From Providencia rustigianii DSM 4541 (GTDB taxonomy: Bacteria; Pseudomonadota; Gammaproteobacteria; Enterobacterales; Enterobacteriaceae): a DNA stretch of 64,000 nt. Below are positions 28,119-37,815 of the stretch, in pieces. The stretch lies in NCBI RefSeq assembly GCF_000156395.1, contig NZ_GG703817.1, forward strand, positions 381,409 to 445,408. Direction: 5' to 3'. The position numbers and the translations under genes were made by a program. The notes under the pieces were generated by a model, which was not told the origin of the DNA, made no database searches, and worked only from the letters and a program-made list of their open reading frames with translations. Positions within the stretch are counted from its first letter, which is position 1. Every line of letters begins with the position of its first letter.

Positions 28119-28985
28119 CTACTGAGTCAGCTGTAGGCTTTGATTCACATTCTCGATTAGCCATTCCATGAAAATCCCCCCCGCACTGTGTGTATTTAAC
28201 ATTTTAGGCGCAAGAATATAGTAGGCAGAACCATCTTCTATGAAACCTTCCGGAGCCATTAGCTGTCCTGATTTAATCTCATCAGCAACCATCAAAAATG
28301 AAGCCATTGCGATTCCTTGCCCTGCCAACGCGGCCTGTAGGCACAAATAAAAGTGCTCAAAATTAATCCGTTTATTGCCTTGCAGATTCACGCCAGTTCG
28401 AGACTGCCATGTTTCCCATACTGTTGGCCGAGATGACGGAGTCAGTAAATTCATTCGCTGATATGGCGTATCATCGACACGTTTGACGACTCCCATTCTC
28501 TCTGCACAAATTCGTGTTGAATGAATATTATCATTCCATTTGAAATCATTGCGCCGTAGAGCCAAATCAACCCCAGTTTTAGCAAAATCGATAGGTCCGC
28601 CAGCCGCAATTAAATGGACGGTAATATCTGGATATTGCCGATAAAAATCGGTCAATCTCGGGATCAGCCATTTCATCGCTATGGTGGGCTCACAAGATAA
28701 ATTCACGACTTGTATGTCCGGTGGCTGCTCTAGTTGCTTTACTGTTTCTGCAAGTTGTTGAAACATACTAGTTGTTGTTTGAAATAACAATTTTCCTTCT
28801 AACGTCAAGAAAATAGCGCGATTTCGTCGCTCAAACAAATGAATACCGAGGTGTTCCTCAAGTAATCGGATCTGGCGGCTAATTGCGCTATGTGTAACAT
28901 GCAACTCTTGTGCCGCTTTCACAAAGCTTTCGTAACGTGCGGCCACGTCAAAAAAACGTAATGATGCTAATGGAGGTAGTTTCAT
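28119..28985 (-). CDS. LysR-family regulator, GcvA-like
   Basis: This 288-residue LysR regulator has the GcvA/AmpR-subgroup N-terminus MKLPPLASLRFFDVAARYESFVKAAQELHVTHSAISRQIR and the usual effector domain (INLSCEPTIAMKWLIPRL-type start near residue 90). Its start is 151 bases from, and divergent with, a LysE-type exporter gene at 29137, suggesting it regulates amino-acid export there. The inducer is unknown. Confidence 0.87.
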   Translation of the reverse strand: MKLPPLASLRFFDVAARYESFVKAAQELHVTHSAISRQIRLLEEHLGIHLFERRNRAIFLTLEGKLLFQTTTSMFQQLAETVKQLEQPPDIQVVNLSCEPTIAMKWLIPRLTDFYRQYPDITVHLIAAGGPIDFAKTGVDLALRRNDFKWNDNIHSTRICAERMGVVKRVDDTPYQRMNLLTPSSRPTVWETWQSRTGVNLQGNKRINFEHFYLCLQAALAGQGIAMASFLMVADEIKSGQLMAPEGFIEDGSAYYILAPKMLNTHSAGGIFMEWLIENVNQSLQLTQ

Positions 28986-29136
28986 AAATAGGTAACGAAA
29001 TCTGACAGATTTACATGAGGATAAATCGCTTTTTCAATATCTGCAATCTATTGATAATAAAACTCTCAAATTAGATTGATTGACTTATCTTTCATCAATA
29101 TTTAAGTCAGTTTTCATTGTCTTTAGGATATTAACT

Positions 29137-29757
29137 ATGAATGAAATTCTTGCTGTCGCAACTATCACGATCCTCGCTGTGATTAGTCCTGGACCTGATT
29201 TTGCTATGGTAACTAAAAATAGCTACTCTTATGGTCGTAGAATTGGGTTATTTTGTGCTCTAGGTATAGCTATAGGAGTACAAGTTCACGTGCTATATAC
29301 CATTTTTGGGGTCACGTTGATTATTATGAGCTCCCCCATGCTATTTCTTGTCGTAAAGCTCCTGGGGGTTGGCTATTTGGTTTATATTGGCTATAAATCA
29401 TTAACAAACAAAACGCTAATCAGTACTGAAGATAAAATTGGCGACTTTATTGAACCATCAATATTAAGCGCATTTAAAACCGGTTTTTTAACCAATGCCT
29501 TAAACCCTAAGACCATGTTTTTCGTGGTATCTGTTTATACTCAAGTTATTCAAGCCAATAACTCACAATGGCTAAATTTTGGTTATGGATTATTTATTTC
29601 TTTTGCTCATTGGATCTGGTTTAGTTTGATTGCCCTCTTTTTTGCCGCACCATTAATCCGCAATAAGATCTTAAAATATCAACTCGCTATGGATCGGGTA
29701 ATTGGGGGGCTACTCATTATTTTAGGTCTCTCTTTATTATTTTTTAATATTAACTGA
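29137..29757 (+). CDS. LysE/RhtB-family amino-acid exporter
   Basis: This 206-residue, six-helix LysE-type exporter starts MNEILAVATITILAVISPGPDFAMV. The PGPD motif after helix 1 is the family hallmark, and TNALNPKTMFFVVSVYTQ is the conserved central motif. The ATG at 29137 is chosen because AGGA lies 8 bases upstream and the protein then begins as other RhtB/RhtC proteins do. It is divergent from a GcvA-like LysR gene. The substrate is probably an amino acid such as threonine or homoserine, but it is not resolvable here. Confidence 0.9.
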   Translation: MNEILAVATITILAVISPGPDFAMVTKNSYSYGRRIGLFCALGIAIGVQVHVLYTIFGVTLIIMSSPMLFLVVKLLGVGYLVYIGYKSLTNKTLISTEDKIGDFIEPSILSAFKTGFLTNALNPKTMFFVVSVYTQVIQANNSQWLNFGYGLFISFAHWIWFSLIALFFAAPLIRNKILKYQLAMDRVIGGLLIILGLSLLFFNIN

Positions 29758-29820
29758 TTTGAAAATGTATTTTTACTTATCACTAGTGCTGTTATTTTTT
29801 TATAAAACAACAGGCTAAGC

Positions 29821-29852
29821 TTAACGAAAAATTAAGGTTTAACTTTCGTTAA
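29821..29852. promoter_or_regulatory. 9-bp inverted repeat upstream of RND efflux operon
   Basis: TTAACGAAA (29821-29829) and its complement TTTCGTTAA (29844-29852) lie 63 bases before the adaptor gene start. The position would suit an operator, though no regulator gene is adjacent. Confidence 0.35.
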
Positions 29853-29914
29853 TGGTAATACTTGGCGTCTTTAACTAACGTGTTCCTAACGCTACTTTAG
29901 GAATAAATTTATTT

Positions 29915-31000
29915 ATGAGCCGTCTATGTATTACCTTGATATATTTATATTTTATATCATTCTCTTCATTTTCAGAAAATATGCGCCTCAATGTCTCTCA
30001 GCCACAGAAAACACAATATATTCAAACTCTCACCTTGCCGGGAAAGTTTATTGCTCAAAATGAAATTTCAATCGGGTCACCATTACAGCAGCAAATGGTG
30101 ACTGACGTTTTTGTTGAAGAAGGTCAATGGGTAGAAAAAAACCAACTATTAGCGACATTAGAATCTCCTGTTCAAACCGCGTCAGTTAAACAATTACAAG
30201 CTGAAATAGAGAAAGCAACGGCTTATATCAAACAGCAAAAAGCCTTATCTGTTCAAGCGCAAAAAGAATTGAACCGACTCATTCCATTAGCAAAATCAGG
30301 CGTAATTTCTGCCAGTGAGTTTGAAAAAACCAAGTCGGATTCTATCGCTGCGAACGCATTATTAGAAGCCAGCCGCGCAGAGTTACGACAATTACAAGCA
30401 CAATTAACCAAAGAACAGAGCCAACAGGATAAATCACGAATTATTGCGCCTGTTTCGGGTGTAATCAGTGAGCGCTTAGCCATGCGAGGAATGCTTTCTG
30501 ATAATCAATTACTGTTTAAAATTATCGAAAATAATCAAATTGAGTTTGAAGGGTTAGCTCATGCTTCGGAGCTAAAGAATTTATCACGTATAGATTCAAT
30601 CGCCTTGAAAACCGAAGACAATCAGCAATTATCTGGAACTCTACGTTATCTATCCCCTAAGGTGGACTCACTCTCTCAGCAAGGGAAAATACGTATCAGT
30701 TTAGAGGGAAATCAATCCCCAATTCAGGTAGGTGAATCGGGCATAGCGATGATTTCGTATGCAGCGAAGCCACAAATAACCTTGCCATACAGTGCCATTC
30801 GAACACTCAATAATGGCATACGTATTATTTTTATCGTTGAAAATAATACAGTAAAACAACAAACAGTCACTATCGGAAAACCTCACAGCGGTTTAGTTGA
30901 AATATTATCGCCGATATCCCTCGATATTGATGTAGTCACTAATGCACAAGCTTTTTTAACTGAAAATGATGCAGTGACGCCAGTCAAGGATAGTGAATGA
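29915..31000 (+). CDS. RND efflux periplasmic adaptor (membrane fusion protein)
   Basis: This 361-residue membrane fusion protein begins with an export signal-like segment (MSRLCITLIYLYFISFSSFS), without a lipobox cysteine at the right place. The body has the HlyD-type lipoyl half-motifs (IGSPLQQQMVTDVFVEEGQWVEKNQLLATLES and RIIAPVSGVISERLAMRGML) flanking a coiled-coil hairpin (about residues 90-165). It bridges the inner-membrane pump to an outer-membrane channel. Its stop overlaps the permease start by 4 bases (ATGA), so the two are co-translated. No outer-membrane factor is encoded nearby, so a TolC from elsewhere is expected. Confidence 0.92.
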   Translation: MSRLCITLIYLYFISFSSFSENMRLNVSQPQKTQYIQTLTLPGKFIAQNEISIGSPLQQQMVTDVFVEEGQWVEKNQLLATLESPVQTASVKQLQAEIEKATAYIKQQKALSVQAQKELNRLIPLAKSGVISASEFEKTKSDSIAANALLEASRAELRQLQAQLTKEQSQQDKSRIIAPVSGVISERLAMRGMLSDNQLLFKIIENNQIEFEGLAHASELKNLSRIDSIALKTEDNQQLSGTLRYLSPKVDSLSQQGKIRISLEGNQSPIQVGESGIAMISYAAKPQITLPYSAIRTLNNGIRIIFIVENNTVKQQTVTIGKPHSGLVEILSPISLDIDVVTNAQAFLTENDAVTPVKDSE

Positions 31001-34000
31001 AACTGCAATTATCGTCATGGGCAATTACTCGCCCGATTCCAACTATCGTGATTTTTCTCGCACTCACCATCGCTGGAATATTTTCATTTAACCAATTATC
31101 TGTTACTGCTAACCCAGTGATTAACTTTCCAATTGTCACCGTCACCATCACTCAAGACGGTTCATCACCGACAGAAATGGAAAATGCAATTACTAAACCC
31201 GTAGAACGTGCTGTTTCGGGCATTCCTGGAATTCGTCATATTTCATCGACAATAACCGAGGGTATTTCAACCACTGCAATCGAGTTTGATTTAAATATTG
31301 ACGCTTACATTGCGACCAATGATATCCGAGAACAAATAGCTCAAATCAGGAGTGACTTACCCCAAACCATTGATGAACCGTTAATCAATCGAATTGATAT
31401 TGAAGGTGGTGCAATATTACGTTACGCGATTTCTTCTGATACTCAATCTATTGCCGACCTTTCATGGTTTGTTGATGACACGATTAGTAAACAGTTAATA
31501 ATGACACCCGGCGTACAAAAAGTGAGTCGTCTAGGCGGTGCGGATAGCGTGATCCGCGTAGAACCAGATGCAAATAAACTCGCATCATTACAACTGTCAA
31601 TTGTTGGTATCAATGAATTACTAAGAAGTGTTCATCAAAATTCGGCTGGAGGTTCTTCAAAATACAATTCACTGCAACATACGATTCGGATTTTAGGTGA
31701 AAAAAAGAGCGTTGACGATATTAAAAATATTCAGCTTCCGATTGGTGACCAACGTTGGATAAAACTTGATGATATTGCGACCATTTACCAAGGGCAAAAA
31801 ACAGCCAAGACAATTTCACAGTTAAATAATGAAGATGTCGTGGGTTTTGCTGTTTTTCGTGCGAAAAACTCTAGTGATACTGAGGTTGCTAAAGGTGTTG
31901 AACAGGCACTTGAACAACTCAGGCTTAAACACCCTGAAATGTCGATTCAGTTAGTATCATCGACAGTGAAATATACCGAATCTAGCTACCATTTAACCAT
32001 TCAGACCTTATTAGAAGGTGCATTTCTTACCATCATAATTGTCTTCTTTTTCTTAAAAAGTTGGCGTGCAACTCTTATTGCAGCAGTCGCATTGCCGCTT
32101 TCTATTCTTCCAACATTCTTTATATTGACTATTTTCGATTACACACTAAATAGTATAACTCTACTCGCCCTCACCTTAGTGATTGGCATTTTAGTCGATG
32201 ATGCCATCGTTGAAATTGAAAATATTCAAAAATATATCGAGCGTGGTGAACGCCCATATTTAGCCGCATTAAAAGCCTCGGATGCTATTGGGTTTGCTAT
32301 AGTGGCCATTACCCTTACCATTGTTGCCGTCTTTTTACCTGTCAGCTTTATTGGTGGTTTTATCGGTAAATACTTTGTTCCTTTTGGTATTACCGTTTCC
32401 GCAGCGGTGCTTTCCTCATTACTCGTTGCCAGATTAGTCACACCATTAATGGCTGCCTATGTATTACTACCAGCAAAAAATATTAACCACCAAAACTCCA
32501 TTCCTAAATGGATTAAAAAATATACGCAGTTATTATCTGCAACGTTGAGGCACAGAAAACTCGCTTTATCTTTAGCCTTAATTTTTTTAATCGGCTCAAT
32601 GTCTAGCATAACTTATTTACCCGTAGGCTTTATGCCTGACGGTGATATGAGTGTTAGCCAAATTGAGGTGGAATTCCCACCCGGAACTCCCGTGGAAAAG
32701 ACACAACAAGCCATTAAGAATATGGCGCTAAAACTAAAAGATCGCTCGGAAATTAAATCAATATATACCATTGCAGGGATCAGTGACGATGCTGATGGTA
32801 TTGCTCAGCATAAAGGTCAATTGATACTGACATTAACGGCTCCCAATGAGCGAAAAATGTCACAAAAGCAATTTGAAAATTCGATCTCTTATTTGTTGCA
32901 ACAAAATCCTGATGCTCGATATACCTTTAGCAACAGTGATGGCAATAAAGAATTTTCACTCACGTTTACTGGATCCAATCCTGATGAATTAGAAGTTGCT
33001 ATGCACAAATTGCGAGATGCGGTTGCAACCGTTAAAGGAATTAATAATGCACGAGTCGTCAAACCGTTATTGCGTAAAGAACTCATCGTCTCGCCTAACT
33101 TACCGGATTTGGGAAGAACCGCGGTAAATGTCGAAGAAATAGCGAATACTCTGCGGGTTGCAACTATTGGTGAATCCAACTCACGTAGTGCAAAATTCAA
33201 TTTACCAGAGCGGCAATTAGCTTTACAGGTCACTTTACCTGACTACCAAAAAGACGATGTGGATGTTTTAAATAATTTATATGTCCGCAATAATGAACAA
33301 CAAACAGTTCCTATTAAATCGGTAGCTAGCATCGATTTCAGCGATGGTCCATCCCAAATAGACCGGATCAATCGTTCCAGAAAAATGTCTATCGAAGGTA
33401 ACTTAGAAGGCCTGACTTTAGGTGAAGCAATAGAAAATGTGATGGCTTTGCCAGAGTATCAATCCTTACCTATAAGTGTTGAACCACTGGAATATGGCGA
33501 CATGGAATATATGCTTGATATGTTTGAGCGGTTTAGTTCAACGATGATATTTAGCATATTATTGGTTTTTGCGATTCTTGTTATCCTTTTTAAGGATTTT
33601 ATCCAACCAATTACCATCTTAGCAGCCCTTCCGTTCTCAATTGGCGGCGCTATTATTGCCTTAGTACTTTATGACGCCATGATCGACTTACCCGTCATTA
33701 TCGGAATACTAATGCTAATGGGAATAGTCACTAAAAACTCGATTTTATTAGTTGAGTTTATTTTAGAGAAAGAGCGCGCCGGATTACCCCGTGACGCTGC
33801 AATTATTGAAGCCGGCCAAGAACGTATTCGCCCTATCATTATGACAACATTAGCTATGATTGCTGGCATGATACCATTAGTGCTGACTAGCGGTGCAGAT
33901 TCAGGTTTTAGAGCACCTATGGCGGTCGCGGTTATTGGTGGGTTAATAAGCTCTACGTTGCTCAGTTTGCTATTTGTGCCTGTAATTTATAGCTTTATGG

Positions 34001-34083
34001 ATGATTTAAAAAAGAAAATCTTACCCTTACTTGCAAGATTCACATCAGTTACTCAAGAAGATAGAGACATAAAACACAGGTAG
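30997..34083 (+). CDS. RND-family efflux permease
   Basis: This 1028-residue HAE1-type RND pump has the expected twelve helices and two large periplasmic loops. Features are the first helix PTIVIFLALTIAGIFSF, the proton-relay aspartates in helix 4 (VIGILVDDAIVEIENI), and the ERGERPYLAALKASDAIG loop. The second half repeats this with LMLMGIVTKNSILLVEF. It is the inner-membrane motor of a tripartite drug or solvent exporter together with the upstream adaptor. It is followed by a hairpin terminator. Substrate specificity cannot be read from sequence. Confidence 0.94.
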   Translation: MKLQLSSWAITRPIPTIVIFLALTIAGIFSFNQLSVTANPVINFPIVTVTITQDGSSPTEMENAITKPVERAVSGIPGIRHISSTITEGISTTAIEFDLNIDAYIATNDIREQIAQIRSDLPQTIDEPLINRIDIEGGAILRYAISSDTQSIADLSWFVDDTISKQLIMTPGVQKVSRLGGADSVIRVEPDANKLASLQLSIVGINELLRSVHQNSAGGSSKYNSLQHTIRILGEKKSVDDIKNIQLPIGDQRWIKLDDIATIYQGQKTAKTISQLNNEDVVGFAVFRAKNSSDTEVAKGVEQALEQLRLKHPEMSIQLVSSTVKYTESSYHLTIQTLLEGAFLTIIIVFFFLKSWRATLIAAVALPLSILPTFFILTIFDYTLNSITLLALTLVIGILVDDAIVEIENIQKYIERGERPYLAALKASDAIGFAIVAITLTIVAVFLPVSFIGGFIGKYFVPFGITVSAAVLSSLLVARLVTPLMAAYVLLPAKNINHQNSIPKWIKKYTQLLSATLRHRKLALSLALIFLIGSMSSITYLPVGFMPDGDMSVSQIEVEFPPGTPVEKTQQAIKNMALKLKDRSEIKSIYTIAGISDDADGIAQHKGQLILTLTAPNERKMSQKQFENSISYLLQQNPDARYTFSNSDGNKEFSLTFTGSNPDELEVAMHKLRDAVATVKGINNARVVKPLLRKELIVSPNLPDLGRTAVNVEEIANTLRVATIGESNSRSAKFNLPERQLALQVTLPDYQKDDVDVLNNLYVRNNEQQTVPIKSVASIDFSDGPSQIDRINRSRKMSIEGNLEGLTLGEAIENVMALPEYQSLPISVEPLEYGDMEYMLDMFERFSSTMIFSILLVFAILVILFKDFIQPITILAALPFSIGGAIIALVLYDAMIDLPVIIGILMLMGIVTKNSILLVEFILEKERAGLPRDAAIIEAGQERIRPIIMTTLAMIAGMIPLVLTSGADSGFRAPMAVAVIGGLISSTLLSLLFVPVIYSFMDDLKKKILPLLARFTSVTQEDRDIKHR

Positions 34084-34099
34084 GAATAGTAAAACAAGG

Positions 34100-34136
34100 C
34101 TCCCCGAAAATGAGAACTACACCAAATTTCGGGGAG
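34100..34136 (+). terminator. Hairpin after RND operon
   Basis: A 10-bp stem, CTCCCCGAAA / TTTCGGGGAG, lies between the convergent RND permease and leuE-type genes. Confidence 0.6.
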
Positions 34137-34157
34137 TTAGAAGTATGAGGATGCTAA

Positions 34158-34799
34158 TTAGGCGGTCAATGCTAATTTTGCACCAAACATTAAGAATACA
34201 GCGCCAATACAGCTATTTGAAAACTTGGATAATTTTTTATTATGCTTAACCATATTGGTCACTGCGACTGCACCAAATATCAGCATAGATAAATAAAACA
34301 TACTGCATGCTTCCAAGATCACGCCCAATACAAAGAATGGTACGCCTGCGTTTGGATATGCAGGATCAATAAATTGGATAAAGAATGAGACATAAAAAAT
34401 AATCATTTTAGGATTTAACAGACTTAGGACGACCGCCTTTTTATAGGTTCCTTTAGTTTCTAAAATGATGCTATCAACATCTGTTGCTGACTCTTTTTTA
34501 TGTAATACCGAATATAGCGTTTTAATACCTAAATAAAATAAGTAGGCGGCACCAGCATATTTAATAACACTAAAAAATATTGGTGAGGTTTTGACTAAAG
34601 ACGCCACACCTAAAAATGATAAAAAAATGAGCAATGCATCACCTGTAAATACACCTAATGCTGCTTTATATCCATTTTTTACACCATATTTTGCACTGCT
34701 TGTTAAAACAAATAGAGAATTAGGGCCTGGTACCAGAGTAATAAAAATCACACCGATAAGATAAGTCCATAAGTTTGTAATACCTAGATTTTCAAGCAT
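34158..34799 (-). CDS. leuE: LysE-family leucine exporter (LeuE-like)
   Basis: This 213-residue LysE-type exporter is closely similar to E. coli LeuE/YeaS (212 residues). It begins NLWTYLIGVIFITLVPGPNSLFVL with the PGPN motif. The central LSLLNPKMIIFYVSFFIQFID and the six predicted helices are as in LeuE. LeuE exports leucine and related hydrophobic amino acids across the inner membrane. It is convergent with the RND operon. Confidence 0.88.
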   Translation of the reverse strand: MLENLGITNLWTYLIGVIFITLVPGPNSLFVLTSSAKYGVKNGYKAALGVFTGDALLIFLSFLGVASLVKTSPIFFSVIKYAGAAYLFYLGIKTLYSVLHKKESATDVDSIILETKGTYKKAVVLSLLNPKMIIFYVSFFIQFIDPAYPNAGVPFFVLGVILEACSMFYLSMLIFGAVAVTNMVKHNKKLSKFSNSCIGAVFLMFGAKLALTA

Positions 34800-35251
34800 A
34801 GGAAACCCGCTAACTCAATAAAAGTTATAACAATAAATTCACATTCATACTGAATAGAGACTATGATACACACCTTTCATTTTCAATAAAAGATATCACT
34901 ATATTATTAGTGATATAACAAATTTAAATTTTAATTTATTCGAAAAACCCAGATTAAACCAATTGAATCACAGTTATAATATGAAACAAAAAACCAAATT
35001 TATGATAGCAATCAGAAGCAAGCCAAAAACAAAATTAAAGCAATATTTTATTCTGAATAAAAAATAAAACTCGATATCTAATTCCGGTTAATTACCATGA
35101 ATGAGGATAGTGAATTGTTTTAGATTTCAAGATATAACATGAGTAGCTACCGGTTATTATCCAAAAATGATTTTAAGCAAATAGCTGTAGATGTGTTGTT
35201 TGCTCTCTTCCATAAAATAAATTCAGCTTCATTAATAAATAGGTATTAATA
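34800..35251. other. 452-base AT-rich intergenic region
   Basis: It lies between the divergent leuE-like and azlC genes and must contain both promoters. Only very short lysine-rich ORFs occur (for example 28 codons from 34981), with no support. No repeat or RNA signature was seen. Confidence 0.5.
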
Positions 35252-35965
35252 ATGTCAGTTCAGCAACAAAAACCTTGGCAACAAGCCCTAATGGATGGTG
35301 CAGTCCACACTTTACCGTTAAACCTTGCCGTTATCCCTTGGGGAGTTTTAGCAGGCTCAATGGCAGTAGAAACGGGATTAACGTTTTGGCAAAGTATTGC
35401 AATGTCTGCAATGGTTTTTGCTGGTGCAGCGCAATTAGTCACTTTGGGATTGCTAAACTCAGGGGCGGGCTATATCACTATCATCATTTCTGTATTTTTT
35501 ATTACCTCTCAACATCTGCTATACGGATTAACACTGCGCCCACACGTGAAAAATTTCACTGCGCCACAGAGATTAAGTATTGGATTCTTATTAACCGACG
35601 AGTTATTTGCCATCAGTGCAGCCAAACGACAAGCATTAAGTTTCCCCTACTTATTTGGTGCTGGCTTTAGCTTTTATCTTGTTTGGTTGGTTACTAGCTT
35701 ATGCGGCATTGTCATGGCCAATCTCGTGGGAGATCTGAGTAAGTTGCATCTCGATTTTTCTGTTGTAGCAACTTTATTAGCTATCGTGGTGCCATTAACC
35801 AAAAAGATCAGTACGGCTTGTGGAGTATTATTTTCACTGGTTACTGCCATCACCCTCTCAATGTATTCAATTAGCAGTGCGATTGTCATTGCCGGTGTGG
35901 GTGGAATGTTTGTTTCTGTTGGGGTTGCACGTTTATTCGGAGAAGAAAAACGATCTGGATTTTGA
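35252..35965 (+). CDS. azlC: AzlC-family branched-chain amino-acid exporter subunit
   Basis: This 237-residue AzlC (YgaZ-like) membrane protein is the large subunit of a two-component branched-chain amino-acid exporter. The N-terminus contains the conserved NLAVIPWGVLAGSMAVETGL, followed by MSAMVFAGAAQLVTLGLL and LTLRPHVKNF...FLLTDELFAISAAKR, all typical of the family. Its stop overlaps the AzlD-type gene start by 4 bases, so the subunits are coupled. Confidence 0.9.
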   Translation: MSVQQQKPWQQALMDGAVHTLPLNLAVIPWGVLAGSMAVETGLTFWQSIAMSAMVFAGAAQLVTLGLLNSGAGYITIIISVFFITSQHLLYGLTLRPHVKNFTAPQRLSIGFLLTDELFAISAAKRQALSFPYLFGAGFSFYLVWLVTSLCGIVMANLVGDLSKLHLDFSVVATLLAIVVPLTKKISTACGVLFSLVTAITLSMYSISSAIVIAGVGGMFVSVGVARLFGEEKRSGF

Positions 35966-36264
35966 TAATTAGCTTAACCGCGGTCGTTTTTTCTTTGCGC
36001 TATGTTTTCCTTATTCCTCAATTACCTATACGGTTACCTTTAATCGTTCGACAGGCCCTAAGTTATTCAGCTCCCTGTTTACTGACTGCCATTTGTGCTC
36101 CCGTTATTTTGCTAGAAAATCATGAAATTCGTAGTTTCCCGGATAACCCTTATTTATGGGGAGCGCTATTTTGTGTGGTTGTAGCATCCATACTTAAAAA
36201 TATGCTGCTAACAGTAGGATTAACATTAGTCTTTTTCTATGGGCTGATTTACTTTATGGCATAA
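35962..36264 (+). CDS. azlD: AzlD-family exporter subunit
   Basis: This 100-residue, three-to-four-helix membrane protein is of the AzlD (YgaH-like) family, the small partner of AzlC. It has the conserved RYVFLIPQLPIRLPLIVRQALSY region after helix 1 and PYLWGALFCVVVASILKNMLLTV near the end. It starts inside the end of azlC (ATGA overlap) and completes the branched-chain amino-acid exporter. Confidence 0.88.
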   Translation: MIISLTAVVFSLRYVFLIPQLPIRLPLIVRQALSYSAPCLLTAICAPVILLENHEIRSFPDNPYLWGALFCVVVASILKNMLLTVGLTLVFFYGLIYFMA

Positions 36265-36380
36265 TTGTTTTCTTATATTGCGTAAATTATAAAGCATCGG
36301 TGGCTACCTTTGCTTTATAATGCCCCCTCATTTGCTATTTTAAGCTTATTTTTTGTACCATTTATTGGAAAATTTACCCC

Positions 36381-36845
36381 ATGTTGAATAACTATGTTTT
36401 ACGAAGTGTTCGCTATATGTTGGATTTGAGCGATGCTCAGATGGTTGATATCGTAAAACTTGCAGACTTAACGGTCACTAAAGAAGAAATGGTTCTTTGG
36501 CTTAAAAAAGACACAGATCCTGATTATGTCGAATGTAATGACAATGTACTTGGACATTTTCTTAATGGATTGATTTATTTTCGCCGAGGCAAAGATGAAG
36601 AGCGTCCGATGCCTGAAGTAGAGACTCGTTTGAGTAATAACATTATTATGAAAAAATTGCGGGTAGCCTTCGAGCTTAAAGATGTTGATATGACTGAACT
36701 TTATCAGTTAGTTGATTTTCGTGTATCCAAGCCAGAGCTAAATGCTATTTTCCGTAAACCAGGTCATAAAAATTACCGTGAATGCGGGGATCAATTGCTA
36801 CGCTACCTGCTTAAAGGACTCACTATCCGCTTACGTGGTGCTTAA
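36381..36845 (+). CDS. yehS: DUF1456 protein (YehS-like)
   Basis: This 154-residue protein with two tandem DUF1456 repeats is closely similar to E. coli YehS (156 residues). Repeat 1 contains LRSVRYMLDLSDAQMVDIVKLAD...GHFLNGLIYFRRGKDE. Repeat 2 contains IMKKLRVAFELKDVDMTELYQLVDFRVSKPELNAIFRKPGHKNYRECGDQLLRYLLKGL. The function of the family is unknown. It is monocistronic and convergent with a LysR gene, with a weak hairpin between (GGGAAAA / TTTTCCC near 36863-36883). Confidence 0.92.
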   Translation: MLNNYVLRSVRYMLDLSDAQMVDIVKLADLTVTKEEMVLWLKKDTDPDYVECNDNVLGHFLNGLIYFRRGKDEERPMPEVETRLSNNIIMKKLRVAFELKDVDMTELYQLVDFRVSKPELNAIFRKPGHKNYRECGDQLLRYLLKGLTIRLRGA

Positions 36846-36882
36846 GCACTATCCGTATAAAGGGGAAAACAATCCATTTTCC

Positions 36883-37773
36883 CTATAAATTTTGCGTTAA
36901 ATAACTAAGAAATTTATCGACTATCGGTGATAGTGAACGGCGAGTGGCATAGACTGCTCGCAACTCAATGGGAGCTGGTTGAATATTTTCAAAATGAATT
37001 TCGACTAATTTCCCTTGCTGAAGATTATCCTGACAAGCCTCTTTCGATAATATTGCGTATCCTAAGCCGTTAATTGCCCCTACACTCGCAAGCATTCCAC
37101 TATTTACTCTATATTGGCTCGTCACAATAACTTTTTTCTGTTGCCCATTTTTTTCTAAAAATATCCACGGCTGCCCATGCAATGCACTTAAACTAGAAAT
37201 ACATGGCATCTCGGATAATTGGCTAATCGTTTTAGGGGTCCCTGTAGTTTTAATTAACTCCGGAGAAGCCACGATAACACTTTCCCATGATTTAAGAAGT
37301 TTTGAGTGGTAACGGCTATCAGCCAGATCCCCACGATGAAATGTCAGTAATAAATCGATATCATCACTGATGACATCCAAGGGAACTAATTGGGTATCAC
37401 AATGGATAGCTAATTTGGGGTGTTCGATAGCAAATTTGGCCAGTAATTCTGCCAATAACAAGCTTCCAGACTCACTGGGAATAGTGAGCCTTAAGGTTCC
37501 ACAGAGCTCTCTCGGATCACGAATTTGTTGCAGTGTTTCTTCTAACTCACTATATAGTTTATGGCTTTTTTTCAGCAATAAAGCCCCTTGCTCGGTTAAA
37601 CGCATTTGTCTTGTTGTTCGTTCAATAAGTTGACAATTTAATTGCGCTTCTAACTGCTTTATGGCGCGACTAATATTTGATGTTGGCATAGAGAGTAACT
37701 TTGCTGCATTCGCAAAGCTACCTTGTGACGCCACTGCGACAAAAATGCGTAATAAATTCAAATCAACCCGCAT
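36883..37773 (-). CDS. LysR-family regulator downstream of accA-like gene
   Basis: This 296-residue LysR regulator begins MRVDLNLLRIFVAVASQGSFANAAKLLSMPTSNISRAIKQLEAQLNCQL (helix-turn-helix), with an effector domain from about residue 90 (GTLRLTIPSESG). It resembles the large DmlR/YafC-like subgroup. It is only 42 bases after the stop of the AccA-like gene on the same strand, so the two may be co-transcribed. That would be unusual for fatty-acid genes. The ligand is unknown. Confidence 0.85.
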   Translation of the reverse strand: MRVDLNLLRIFVAVASQGSFANAAKLLSMPTSNISRAIKQLEAQLNCQLIERTTRQMRLTEQGALLLKKSHKLYSELEETLQQIRDPRELCGTLRLTIPSESGSLLLAELLAKFAIEHPKLAIHCDTQLVPLDVISDDIDLLLTFHRGDLADSRYHSKLLKSWESVIVASPELIKTTGTPKTISQLSEMPCISSLSALHGQPWIFLEKNGQQKKVIVTSQYRVNSGMLASVGAINGLGYAILSKEACQDNLQQGKLVEIHFENIQPAPIELRAVYATRRSLSPIVDKFLSYLTQNL

Positions 37774-37815
37774 TTGACTACCTAATTCGTTATGACTAAT
37801 AAGGCACTAATAACA

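Noticed and set aside
34981-35067. 28-codon lysine-rich ORF in the leuE-azlC gap
   Set aside because: AT-rich low-complexity coding with no ribosome site or homology.
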